Origin: Mesostigma viride
Lineage: Eukaryota > Streptophyta > Mesostigmatophyceae > Mesostigmatales > Mesostigmataceae
Length of the DNA stretch: 64,000 nt
Direction of reading: 5' to 3'
Assembly: GCA_009746045.1 (NCBI GenBank)
Contig: RPFO01000199.1
Span: forward strand, 1,114,637 to 1,178,636
Shown: in pieces, positions 31,855-44,008 of the stretch
How positions within the stretch are numbered: position 1 is the first letter of the stretch
How the letters are laid out: each line of letters begins with the position of its first letter
The notes under the pieces: model-generated
What the model was told of the DNA's origin: nothing
The model's input: the letters and a program-made list of their open reading frames with translations, nothing else
The model's database searches: none
Position numbers and translations under genes: made by a program

Positions 31855-33591
31855 CCCGTGTTTTTTTAATTAGAACGCGATATATAGCGTTGTAAGCTTT
31901 TTTTAGAACGCGTATAGCACCTAAGGAAAATTTTTTTTCATGGTCATGTATATACTTTCCTGAAAGCCCATAAATCAAAGGATTTTTTGAGCTACTCAGA
32001 CCTACAAAATGCTTATTCATTAGAGAGATACACTGGTTTGAATACAGGGGGGTCTGACCATGACCGCGATTTCTTGACCCTAGGTCACAAGTCATGTGCT
32101 TATTCACAAATGGTTCATGAAAAAAATCTGGCTTCTTGCACGAGCTATGGGCAACATATGCAGGCTCTGTGAAACAAAACTCAGGCCCATTGGGCCACTG
32201 GAGCTATTTTTCATTAGCATCACAATTACAACGCAGTACAACGCAGTGGGAAAAATGAGAGCCCTTCACAACATGACGCAACGACATGAGCCCCATAAAC
32301 GGGGCCATAGTGAGCTTGGAGGGTCAAAACGTTGAAAATAGGTGTTGTATAAGTTATACAGCATCAAACATGCATCAAACATCATGACTGGATGACCTAA
32401 TATGACTGAATCAGGCAGCCATAGCCAAAGCATCATCCACTCTCACAACGTGTTGAGCACATGCCTCGTGGGAACGGAGGTGCTGGGTTTTCATTCCATA
32501 ACGCGTGCAATACTGAAAGAAAGAGGCACGTGAAATGCAAGGCTTGGATAGGTTGAGTGATCCATGAGCTTACATGCAGGCAAAGATGACGCTGGAATGC
32601 ATGCTAGCAAATGGTGGCAAGATGCTAACAACACATGATTATACACCATGATTATGGGCACCTAGCTGGTCTTCTTGCACAATCAACGCAGTATAAACCA
32701 TCAACATCCAATCCTCACGATATATGCACGGCTTGACGACGTATACAGCACCTAAATACTGCACAACTGCAACCTGCTATGGCTGACATGCAAGCAACGT
32801 CGAGTAGGATGGCGGTCTTAGAGAGGCTGGGCAGAGGTCGGTAGAAATAAGTGGAAAACTGGCAGAAACTAGGTAGAAACACGATATACTTACGCCTGCA
32901 AGCACTATTGAGCCGGTGGCAGAGGCCATTTCCAGGAAAATACAGCATACCGTAGCAATAGCCACGGTCACGCCTTACGCTATTTGCAGGCACCATCATG
33001 CCCGGCGCTACCCAATAAAAGTCTGCACAATTCTCGGTTTAGCCGAGAGTCCGGACGTTCGGAATGAATAAACATGTGTTAAGAAGTCGAAACACCATGG
33101 AAATACCAAGCATGGTGCCGCAGCAGACCCGAGTCTTGACGTAATAATATGTATGCCGGTTTCCAGGGTTTCCGCATGAAAGTTGGGTGAGAAACTGGAA
33201 AAAACTACGTTTCCTTTGCCCCAGTACCTCAACAAACTCGTAGAAACCTAATTATCAACCTTTGAACGCATCATCATGGTCGTGCCACCCAACAGCCACT
33301 GAAATTCGCGCGAAAACTGGCGAGATCTACCTGCCGCCATCGCCGTCGTCTTCACCTTCGTCCCGCGAAAATGCCTGATTTCAGTGGTACATATTTGTTT
33401 GCAGCTGTCACAAAAAAAATACCAAAAATACCAGGATTTTTTCTTGAATTCTATGAGATGTTTCTGACCTATCTTGAAAGTTTCAGACCAAAAATCGCAT
33501 GTTTAATAGGTTTGCCACGTGTCAGATTACAACGCGATACATCGCGTTCTAACCCTACAACGCGATGTATCGCGTTGTAAAAAAACACGGG
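31855..33591. mobile_element. TTAA-flanked element 2 (1737 bp, piggyBac-like)
   Basis: TTAA at 31851-31854 and 33592-33595, inverted repeats CCCGTGTTTTTTTA. Both subterminal regions carry the palindromic motif AACGCGATRTATCGCGTT, two copies on the right. No transposase recognised. CCC-starting ends with TTAA duplication fit piggyBac. Confidence 0.75.
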
Positions 33592-34130
33592 TTAAATCTG
33601 GGGAGGATTGGATCTCCAAGAAATGCGTGGAACCTGTCAATGACCTGCCTCCTGCACGACGTCTACTCAAGCTCAAGTTTGTCATCAAGATGAAGGAGGT
33701 GGACGGGGTCAAGGTACCACATGTCAGGCCAGTGCTGAATGAGTTCAAGGGTACTGGTGAGTGCACTGCTGCATGAGGAGTTGTATACCCCTGGCATGCT
33801 GCATGACACTTGGAGGCTGCTGCTGTGTGTATTTCTAGGCCTTCTCAACAAGGGCTTGGACTATGGCTCAGTGGTGGTAGACTTCAAGAGGGCATTTCTG
33901 GAGGGAGATGCAGATGTGGCACAGGAAAAGTGGGAGGGCAAGACGCCTTTCTATGTCAGGGTGCCTGCTGTATGGAAGAGGGATATTCACACTGAGTTCC
34001 TTAAAATCCTCAAGGGCCTGGAGGGCCTGAGGTCAAGTCCAATAATCTGGAGGGAGACTCTCAACCGTTTCCTGAAGGAGCATTGCAACTTGAAGGTCTC
34101 TCCTGTAGACCCCTGTCTGTTTCTGGGGCA
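33592..34130 (+). pseudogene. pol: Copia-3 pol fragment C: RT, first half
   Basis: Encodes KMKEVDGVKVPHVRPVLNE, ELYTPGMLHDTWRLLL and VVDFKRAFLEGD, ending at SPVDPCLF. One frameshift near 33765. It stops at the CA duplication of CACTA-4 and resumes in frame at 44011. Confidence 0.88.
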
Positions 34131-34470
34131 CACTATACTTTTCGTCCGAGGGTGGTAAAAATGATCCGAGGCGTAAATTACGAGGTGGTAATTTACTCCG
34201 CTTTTACTCTTACGGTTTACATACGAGGTCGGATCTTTCTCGTAAGTTACGAATTAGATCCGAGGTAAGATCCGACGTCGTAAACTACGAGGTAGTAATT
34301 TACGAGGTAGTAATTTACGAGGTAGTAATGTACGAGGTAGTAAGGTACGAGGTAGTAATGTACGAGGTAGTAATTTACGAGGTAGTAAGGTACGAGGTAG
34401 TAATTTGCGACGTAGTAATCTACGAGTTGGTAATTTACGATCCCGGTACTCGGTCCCGTAGGTTACGACG
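34131..34470. repeat. CACTA-4 left terminal and subterminal repeats
   Basis: Inverted terminal repeat, then repeated TACGAGGTAGTAATT and TACGAGGTAGTAAGG units about 16 bp apart. A mirrored, sparser array lies at about 43770-44008. Confidence 0.8.
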
Positions 34471-34630
34471 TCGTATGCTTCTCGCGTACACTACCGGTAC
34501 TACAATCATGTCGCTATGTCGTTCTGAATTGCAGTACGCATGTCACTTATCAGAATTTCACTTTGATTTCACTTATCATTTCGGTCAACCTAACCTCTAA
34601 CACCCATTTACCCGGGGGAAAAAAAATGAA

Positions 34631-35880
34631 TGGCATTTGCAGCAAGGCTCATGCAAGACGAGTTCCTATTTCATAAAAAATTTCATTATTAAATGCAGGA
34701 TTACATGTCATGCACAAAAATCCAACGCCTTCACAGAAAATAGCATATCAAGTCTTCTGACGACAATATCAAGTCAATATCAAATTCGTGGCTTCTCTTC
34801 GTGGCTTGAAATACTGTTTCCATGCGGTGCGCAGGACAGCTCCGGGGATGTCGGCACCGCACAGAAGCTCCATCCGGGAGCAAGTGCGCCGGGGGAAGAT
34901 GTTGTACATCCAGAGCTCGATATGTGCGGGAAGCCGTCGTGTTGGAAACCGAGGTGTCTGCACATAATTCCGCGCGCAGGCAGCTTGTGCCTTTACGGGG
35001 GAAGACCTGCGACACAAAAACCGTGTCCGGACAATGCAATACGGAGAAATGGCAACGGCAGATGGAGTCGGCTAAGGCCGCTTGTAAGGAAAGTGATTTT
35101 TAATGCACGAATAAATGTATAATGCATGCTACATCGCCATCGCTTGGGCGGTGAAAAGACAAGGACCAACCACATGCCCCCACCTACCCTTCGTGCATCC
35201 CGCCCTTGACGAGGCACAACCATGTGCCCCCACCTACCCTTTGTGCGTCCCTCCCTTGACAAGAAACAAGCACGTGCACCTATCTAACCTTTGTGCATCC
35301 CTTCCTTGGCAAGGAACAAGCACACCCACCCACACTGCACTGCACATGCACTCCACTGCCCTTGACAAGGAACAAGCACGATCACCCTGCATTTGCACCC
35401 ACTAGCACGGCTTACTTGCAAGGCAGACCTGGTATGGCAAGTGATGTTAAGAGGAAGAAAGTGTTAGACAAGCTAGCAAAGCACGAGCCAGTAAGAGCAA
35501 GGCAGTGCGCATGCAAAAACTGTTGTTATAGATGCAAGCTACAACACTGCGGATGGTTTCTCACACTAATGTGGATAATGATAATGCATGCCACTTAACG
35601 GGACCATATAAACCACAACAAGAATAAATCGTGAGAGCAAAAGAAAGGGGAGTACAAAATGGCCGGCTTACCTAGCTACAGCAAAAAAATTGCATGAAAA
35701 ACAAGATAACTCACCTTTGTCGCAGCAGTGACCATATCAGACAGCTCACAAAAACTTGTTGATCCTTGAAACTTCCTGCTTGAAGGCAGCCACCAACGGT
35801 CTGGAGTTTTCACCCCAGTCCTTCTCAACAGCCAAGGAAAAGGGAAAGAGAGAGGAGGGGTGGGGGAGGGACAAGAGAGC
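34631..35880. other. Unassigned region in CACTA-4 with short tandem-like blocks
   Basis: A minus-strand open stretch at 34769-35017 (AHIELWMYNIFPRRTCSRM) may be an exon of an unknown gene. At 35160-35400 a block of about 50 bp built around GACAAGGAACAAGCAC recurs several times. Nothing recognised otherwise. Confidence 0.3.
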
Positions 35881-35883
35881 GGG

Positions 35884-35887
<4 letters not shown>

Positions 35888-35976
<89 letters not shown>
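35888..35976 (+). repeat. (AG)n microsatellite
   Basis: About 89 bp of uninterrupted AG dinucleotides. ORFs across it (RE or SL repeats) are artefacts. Confidence 0.95.
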
Positions 35977-35979
<3 letters not shown>

Positions 35980-36979
35980 GAGAAGTGCGGGTGGGGGTGG
36001 GAGAGGTGGGATGGAAGATTCACTACGTTAGCAGGCGACTAAACTGCTACAATGACACAAAACCACGGAGCTAGGCCCTTCACTCCATCAGATCAGAGTG
36101 AAAACCAATGTTGAAACTGGGACAAATGCCATTAGAATGTTACTATGACCGTGGCTAGTAAACGTGAATTGACACCCAGGTTGTGACTTCAACGATTGGA
36201 GGCAACCTTGCCAAGTCTCCCAAATGCAGTCGGCTAGACAAGCTTCACAAAAAACGCAGCAAACATGTTAACGTTGCTAATATTCCAACGACGCGCATCC
36301 GCAGTCCGGCTGCCAATGAAGTCTTCTTGGTCGCCAGCTGTGCACAGAGGAGTAACCGGTAGAGACGCCAATTTGCGAACAACTCATTACAATTACAAAG
36401 CGCAGGAAGCAGATGGCTATGCATCAACAATTACTTCCGCTCGCCCTCGTATTTAGCCAGGTCTATCTGCCCAAACTGGGTAAATGTTTTGCGATCGGTG
36501 AAATTGGCCCTCTAGTGACTTACTTTCCCAGAAAGTGTCCATTCACACGACAACCGACTCACGCTCACACGTCGTGAGGAGTTGCCGATAGGATAAAGAA
36601 GCCGAACGATGAATTGCTGTACATAAATGCCACGCTAACGGCGTCGTGAACTGACTTCTTGCAATCACGATTAAAGTGCCCGGCCCAACAACAAATTGGC
36701 GACACACGACCCCGCAACTGGAAAAGAATTCTGGCCACATTGATATACATCGGTTTGATAAAGTAAAACCTCGCATTCGGTTCTGGCTAGCCTCAAACGC
36801 ATGCGCCTTGAAACCTTTATCCTCCTGGCGGCCACAGTTTCTCGGTTCTCTGTTCCGTTGGTCGTGCCGCTAGCGTGCCAGCCGCTCCAGTCCCTAAAAT
36901 TCAAATTCGTGTTGTTCGAGAAAACGTTGTCGGGTCGGCGACGGCACGATGCCGGGCCGGGCTGCATGGGCCATGGAGG

Positions 36980-37430
36980 GTGGTGGTACACAAATACCGT
37001 ACAAGTGATACACAAATACGCTACAAGTGATACACAAATACCGCCAGTATAACAGCGGGTCGCTGCGTACCTGCCGTGGGAAGGAGGACAAGTGATACAC
37101 AAATACGCTACAAGTGATACACAAATACCGTACAAGTGATACACAATTGCAGGCAGGACAACAGCGGGTCGCTGCGTACCTGCCGTGGGAAGGAGGACAA
37201 GTGATACACAAATACGCTACAAGTGATACACAAATACCGTACAAGTGATACACAATTGCAGCCAGGACAACAGCGGGTCGCTGCGTACCTGCCGTGGGAA
37301 GGAGGACAAGTGATACACAAATACGCTACAAGTGATACACAAATACCGTACAAGTGATACACAATTGCAGCCAGGACATGCAACAGCGGGTCGCTGCGTA
37401 CCTGCCGCGGGAAGGAGGGGGGTGGTACAC
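36980..37430 (+). repeat. Tandem repeat of about 118 bp
   Basis: Three to four copies of a unit with CAAGTGATACACAAATACG several times, followed by GCGGGTCGCTGCGTACCTGC. Shorter 23-bp sub-repeats lie within each unit. Confidence 0.85.
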
Positions 37431-37439
37431 AAATATCCG

Positions 37440-38160
37440 ACCTATATATTAGCAATAGCCGCCGCCTATCAAACAGGTCCTATTCATCACGAGCGTCAAC
37501 GCCCCGTCATCGCCCCGTCATCGCCCGGCCGAGGGCCTTAACCTGTTAACTCTTTATTCGGAGTGATAGTCAACGACCTATACTACCAATAGCTGCCGCA
37601 TATCAAACATGGGCTTATCATCACGCCCGTCGAGGGCGATGACGGTGACGACCGTCACCGTCATCGCCCTCGACGGGCCAACATCTAAACTCTTCTCTTA
37701 ATCAACAATCTATATTACCAATAGCCGCCGCCTATCAAACAGATCCTATTCATCACGCGCGTCAACGCCCCGTCATCGCCCCGTCATCGCCCCGTGATCG
37801 CCATGCCGAGCCAGCCGAGGGCCAACCTCTTTACATTTGTATTCGGAGTAGTAGTCAACGACCTATATTACCAATAGCCGCCGCATATCAAAAAGGTCGT
37901 ATTCATGACGCCCGTCGAGGGCGATGACGGTGACGCCGTCACCGTCATCGCCCACGGGCCAACATCTAAACTCTTCTCTTAATCAACAATCTATATTACC
38001 AATAGCCGCCGCCTGTCAAACAGATCCTATTCATCACGCGCGTCAACGCCCCGTCATCGCCCCGTCATCGCCCCGTCATCGCTCCGTGATCGCCATGCCG
38101 ACTGCCGAGGGCCAACCTCTTAACTCTTTATTCGGAGTAATAGTTAACTGCCGGCATTGC
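37440..38160 (+). repeat. Degenerate tandem repeat with strong palindromes
   Basis: Blocks starting ACCAATAGCCGCCGCCTATC and followed by GCCCCGTCATC runs recur four or five times. Two alternating blocks carry a palindrome (about 37627-37678 and 37911-37960) made of GGGCGATGACGGTGAC and its complement with almost no loop. Confidence 0.75.
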
Positions 38161-39300
38161 CATACAAGAAGAAGCTCTCGATCCTAGGTATAGACTACCT
38201 CGGGTATCATCATCGTAATTGCTAGCATCGAGATCATTCATACCTACCGACGATGGCCAGCTGCAAAAGAAAAATGTCGACCAACAGACAGGACCTATCG
38301 CCGGGAACCCTCAAGGCAATAAGGGCGAGACAGGCTTTCACCGTTAAGTAAAGTTGTCCACATCGTGCTAAGGAATTTGTGCTAATCTATGAGTACCTAT
38401 ATGGACACTTTGTCGCATTTTTTACATGGCAAATAAGCGATGTATGTGTCATGTAGGCTGCCATTGGTGCATGCATGCATGGGCCAGCAATGATGGTCAG
38501 AGGTACATTGTGCCTATGAGATAACCATCGATTTGTTGATCAGCAAGTGATTCATTACGTGAGACAACAATATGTTTGGGGGCTAAGCTTCTTACATTGG
38601 TCACATGGCCCGCCATAATTGTTTTCTTATGTGTTTAAGGTTAGGGCTCTGTTCATGACTGAACGTCATGAACGCGCTCTATTCATGACATTGATTAATT
38701 GATTTTAATTAGTCTCATGTCCATGTTGGGGGACCGGGATCTCTGAATTCCCCAAAGAAGATATAGTGGAAGTCCCCCAAGACGTCAATATCCGTCAAGA
38801 CGTCAATAACAACATGTATGTCCACAGCTCAGCTAGTAGTCTAAAATATGGGCCTCGAGCTAATCTTGCACGCAAGCAATGCCTATCATCAAGGATGAAT
38901 TAATGCCTATCAACAAGGAGACAATCATGCTTGTTAAATTTCCTAGGACCCACAACTGGGGGGTCGTAGTCTTTGACAATGTCCGCCTGGGCAACGCTAC
39001 TAATCCTACATATCCGAGGTCCCATGTATGAATAAGAGGGGTTGAGCGGATGACGCCAACAGTGTCTGTGCTCTGCATGTCAGCTAAAATCATATCGCGG
39101 AGACAAACATATGGCGGTATGTCCAATGTTGGCCACTGCGTCGCCTAACAGGTTCTTACATGGTCGGCAAGGGCCTGACCATGTAAGAAGATATCTCCCT
39201 GGCTGGCCAGTCCACAAGGAACCAGCACAGACCTCATCTGAATCAACCTGATTAATTAACTAACTACTTAATTCATTTATTAAACTCATGCCCCCATTAG
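38161..39300. other. Unassigned AT-rich sequence in CACTA-4
   Basis: No credible gene. A 13-bp-arm hairpin (TTCTTACATGGTC and its complement) lies at about 39153-39189. Confidence 0.3.
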
Positions 39301-39309
39301 GGAGTCAAG

Positions 39310-39622
39310 GAGCATTAGCTAACCCCGATTCATTAATTAATTAATTAATTAAACACGTGCTCCTGTTGGGGAGTCACGGAGCACCGAAGTGCTTTTAATC
39401 CCTGTGTGTGCACAACAGGAGAAAGGGCAGAGACCCCCAGTCTCCTTCATGCCTAAGGCATGCCACAGCTGCATTCGGGAACGCTAGCTAAACGGACACG
39501 CTAACGATCCGGCAATCTGTGGGTGCAATAAGACTCATGTGAGCATGGCATAACACTAGGAGCGTGGGCAAGTAATCTCATCATAGCCAGGACGTAGCAT
39601 GGCTGTACTAGGACTATACCCC
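39310..39622 (-). repeat. LINE-related 3' segment R2 with (TTAA)n tail
   Basis: On the minus strand it matches 50890-51180 and 58870-59110: a block with GGCATGCCTTTGGCATGAAGG, then GGAGCACGTGTTT and an ATTA/TTAA tail. Third copy of this segment in the window, found inside CACTA-4. Confidence 0.75.
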
Positions 39623-40615
39623 GATGGATGGATGGATGGATGGATGGATGGATGGATGGATGGATGGATGGATGGATGGATGGATGGATGGATGGATGGA
39701 TGGATGGATGGATGGATGGATGGATGGATGGATGGATGGATGGATGGATGGATGGATGGATGGATGGATGGATGGATGGATGGATGGATGGATGGATGGA
39801 TGGATGGATGGATGGATGGATGGATGGATGGATGGATGGATGGATGGATGGATGGATGGATGGATGGATGGATGGATGGATGGATGGATGGATGGATGGA
39901 TGGATGGATGGATGGATGGATGGATGGATGGATGGATGGATGGATGGATGGATGGATGGATGGATGGATGGATGGATGGATGGATGGATGGATGGATGGA
40001 TGGATGGATGGATGGATGGATGGATGGATGGATGGATGGATGGATGGATGGATGGATGGATGGATGGATGGATGGATGGATGGATGGATGGATGGATGGA
40101 TGGATGGATGGATGGATGGATGGATGGATGGATGGATGGATGGATGGATGGATGGATGGATGGATGGATGGATGGATGGATGGATGGATGGATGGATGGA
40201 TGGATGGATGGATGGATGGATGGATGGATGGATGGATGGATGGATGGATGGATGGATGGATGGATGGATGGATGGATGGATGGATGGATGGATGGATGGA
40301 TGGATGGATGGATGGATGGATGGATGGATGGATGGATGGATGGATGGATGGATGGATGGATGGATGGATGGATGGATGGATGGATGGATGGATGGATGGA
40401 TGGATGGATGGATGGATGGATGGATGGATGGATGGATGGATGGATGGATGGATGGATGGATGGATGGATGGATGGATGGATGGATGGATGGATGGATGGA
40501 TGGATGGATGGATGGATGGATGGATGGATGGATGGATGGATGGATGGATGGATGGATGGATGGATGGATGGATGGATGGATGGATGGATGGATGGATGGA
40601 TGGATGGATGGATGG
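39623..40615 (+). repeat. (GGAT)n microsatellite, about 993 bp
   Basis: An unbroken GGAT tetranucleotide array of about 248 units with no visible interruption. All six frames are open (MDGW or SIHP repeats) by necessity, so the long ORFs there are not genes. Confidence 0.98.
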
Positions 40616-40819
40616 CTTGTCTTACATGATGCAGTGGAACTTTGGTGCTGGAGGGTTAATTGTGGCCCGGTCTGGTTTAGCTTCAGTGCTCTCATGGCGG
40701 CCTTCATTTGTAATTATTTGAATGCATGCCCATTGGGCCATGCATAGTGTATATTTTTTACGCATGCACGCCCATTATGTATCGCTGGGTCCATCCCATC
40801 AATGCTTGTTTATTGCCAG

Positions 40820-40990
40820 GTCTGGTGTAAGTAAGTTAGTACTTGCGTGTCATGCGCATGGGCATGTTTAGAGTACTATGCTAATCTCTTTAGAAACATA
40901 ATTACACGGAAGTTACAAATCTCATCTGCATCATGCCCCAAGACACTACATTAAAGAATCAAATAAAATTATAACATGCCTCCGTTGGGA
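40820..40990 (-). repeat. Dispersed repeat R1, copy in CACTA-4
   Basis: A TAAG-type tail, then ACTTGCGTGTCATGCGCATG, matching 49510, 50125 and 60057. On the minus strand it reads as a 3' UTR ending in a (TTAC)n tail. Confidence 0.6.
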
Positions 40991-42390
40991 GATCATGCAG
41001 CACATGCATATTCCTTGCTGAATGGGTAGAGGTGGGTCAAGCCGCAACATCGAAATAAGCTAACTCTAAGCTATCTAGTCTACAAAATCCTCACTACACT
41101 TCTCCCCAAAGCGCCCCTTCCGCTTTGGGGGAGGGGGCTTACCCACATGGGCTGGCGTGTGAGCCGGGACATTGGTCTTCCACCTCTTCTTGTTCTGCAT
41201 AGGAACAGAGAGCGAAGAAATGCGGTGTGGGGACCCCTTCTCGTGGTAATGCGTTACATGTACTCCCCACCGGGCTTTGCTCTTCATGGGTTCATAAAGA
41301 CAACAATTATTCAGTAAGAATTTAATAAATTAGGAACATATATCCGTTGGGAGTCACTGTTACACATATACCTGAAAAGGGGCATATGATTTTAAATACA
41401 TTCTGAGCTACAACCTGCACGTGCATGGGTTTAGTTAACTGGCACCTATACTAGAGGCCTGACATGGGGTGGAGCTTCAGTGCTTCCCCGCCTTCTCCTT
41501 CTCCCACACTGGGTGCTCCGCGTCCTTCTTCTCCGGCCCTGCCCATGGGTGCACCGGCCCCGCCTCCTCCTTCTCCTCACGGGACGATTCGCGCTCCACG
41601 CATGGCTGCAGCATCAGTTAGCACGGGCAAGACATAGCAGTAACCGCGCTATGGCTGTTCTAGCACCAGCCTAGCAGACTGCCATGATCACTCAGCAAAC
41701 CCACGACAGCTAAACCCTTGGCTGTCACAACCAGTCCATGCATCATTAAGTATGGGTACAGGGAAAGCTTCCCGCATATCCATGGCCATATGGATGGCAG
41801 CAACACAACGACTTGCCCCCTAGCCCCCCGTGCACACACAAAAACGTGGGTCGTGGCTTCCACGCCCCATCCGCCATGCATGCCAGCGCGTACCTTACTC
41901 GCATTCACACCGGGCTGCATCCCAGCGCCGTTGCTGTCCCCATGTGACACGTCGGCTGATTAAGCAGATACACAGCAGAGTCTGATGTAAACCGCTAAAC
42001 CCCAAACCCATGCAGACCACAGTCAAGGACGCGTGCATGTCAAGCCATGCCAATTGTGAACCGTACAGCAATTTACTTTTCAAGCCTGAAGAGGTGGATA
42101 GCAGATACTAGCCTGGAAGAGGTTACAGGGGCACATGTCCATTAGCGAGCGGAACAACACAGCTTACACCCTACAAGCGTACCGCACAATGTCCTCCTGC
42201 AATTGTCTGCAGATCTCCCAATGCCGCAGACATCTCCACTGCTCTCATGGCGATTGCAAATGCTTCATGCCGCTGACATCTCCACTGCTCTCATGGCGAT
42301 TGCAAATGCTTGATGCCGCACCTCTGCTTACAGCAGAAAAGCTTCCTCCGGGCGAGGCACCTGACTGGAACCAACACCCATTCCTTGGCT
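40991..42390. other. Unassigned sequence in CACTA-4
   Basis: No recognisable gene. Short direct repeats, for example two copies of a 45-bp block with CATCTCCACTGCTCTCATGG at about 42231 and 42282. Confidence 0.3.
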
Positions 42391-43497
42391 TCACAACGTG
42401 GCCATGACAGCATCGTGAATCTGCTTCGCCAACGCCCACACTTCAGGACCCGCGCCCTGCACCGCCATGGCCACAGGCTGCACCGCTGCAATCGATGCAG
42501 CATTCACTGCCTGCGCCGCACCATGTACTGCATGCACGAAAGCCAATCCTGGCTCGGTTATCATGGTCTTGCCCGATTCCTGCTGCTTCTTCTTCTTCGA
42601 TGCGGTCATGCGCACTTTATACCCCTTCCTCTCCAAGCACGCCTTCAGCACCTGGCTCGTGCGGTGCTGAATATGCTTCTGAAGGCGCGCCTTCTAAACA
42701 CGAAATGTTGGCAATGTATGATTCCCAAACGGCATGATAGGCACATAATCAGTCCCATGAATTGCTTTGCGGCAGTCAATGCACCAGAACACCTGTTGAA
42801 AAAAGAAGGTTATGCACGCTAGCGATTACCCGCGGCAAGAAGCAATCAACACGCCTCGCTAACAACTGCAACCACAATGTAATTCATGACGGGCCACTCA
42901 CCGCTACCCTGCTCTCCTGCTTCAATGTCTCCCCATTCTCAAGGCCTCCATTGTAAACCTCTCCGTCTTCACCATCGTCATCGTCTTCCTCTTCCTCCAC
43001 TCCGACGTATCCGTGTTTCCTTTTCCTAAGATACCTAGGGTTGTTCAAGTCGTATGTGCGGCGTTGGCACACTTCCAACAAAATTTTGGCCGCCTCTACC
43101 CATTACCATTTATTCGTACTATCATAACATATCCAGGCGTTTGAAAAATCATTCCCTCGTTCGAACTTCTACCCCTGGGCGTCCATGACGAGGCAGTCAC
43201 GACGGGACGCAGATGCACAAAAATAAAACAAGGCGACATCCCTTCAATCATTGACCAAAAAACAGAATACGCGCAGAACTTGGATTTCAACACCACGCAC
43301 CCATTACCAGCGAGCACGGCTGGCCTGCAACCGCCATCATTTCATAACCAGAAGCCAGGGCCCACACTCCATCCCGTTACCTCATCTTCCACGCACGGCT
43401 TCCGCTGCTTCCCTCTGCTCTTTCGCATTCTCCGCCAGCAACCTCGCCTTCTCCTCGTCCAACAATCCACTAAGAATAAAATCCCCTCTATTGGACG
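42391..43497 (-). pseudogene. Possible zinc-finger gene of CACTA-4
   Basis: Minus-strand pieces that could be exons: MASNRGDFILSGLLDEEKAR (ATG near 43497); an acidic piece YVGVEEEEDDDDGED (42884-43081); a piece with FWCIDCRKAIHG and ARLQKHIQHRTSQ (C-x2-C, later H-x2-H) at about 42650-42796 with an in-frame TAG; and a tail with TASKKKKQQESG ending at 42391. Splice joins are not proven. It could be a DNA-binding accessory protein, like TnpA. Confidence 0.35.
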
Positions 43498-44008
43498 CCA
43501 TTCAGACGAACTTTGCTAGCGTCTTTTCACCGGCCCCAGCACACATAATCTATAGCCGCTTAATGACAACGGCCGACAACGACAACTGCTGAATAGGCGA
43601 AAAAGGCTGATAACTACATTTTTATATTTCGCTGCATTTGCTAATAGACACGCACGTTCTCCCACTTCTCCATTACAATATAATTATCCATCTGGCCGTG
43701 TACAGGCAAAGATCCCCGAAGTAACTTACTGAAACGTATCTTACAGCATCGGATCACTGGCACCTAATCTACAGGTGGTAGATTACCAACCAAGACCCGT
43801 CGCGGTAATTTACTCTGTCGGTAATGTACTACCAAAGATGTGCAGTCGTAACGTTACTCTTACTTACGGCTAGTAAAATTACCACGTAGGATGATAGGTA
43901 GTAATGATTACGGCGTTGGATCTCACGCCTCGTATCTAGGTAGTAAGATAAGACCTCGTAATTTACGCCTCGGATCATTTTTACTACCCTCGGACGAAAA
44001 GTATAGTG

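Larger units (their letters stand above)
34131..44008. mobile_element. CACTA-4, 9.9-kb CACTA-like element with satellite cargo
   Basis: Ends CACTATACTTTTCGTCCGAG on both sides form an inverted repeat of roughly 50 bp, with a 2-bp CA duplication (34129-34130, 44009-44010). Arrays of TACGAGGTAGTAATT-type motifs lie inside each end. No Tnp2 was recognised; a broken zinc-finger-like gene lies near the right end. Other content: (AG)n, tandem repeats, palindromes, LINE-derived pieces and (GGAT)n. Confidence 0.85.

Noticed and set aside
35676-36031. ORFs rich in Ser-Leu or Arg-Glu
   Set aside because: Pure by-product of the (AG)n microsatellite.
39556-40747. Long ORFs in several frames across the GGAT array
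   Set aside because: Any GGAT repeat is free of stops in all frames; the peptides are MDGW or SIHP repeats only.
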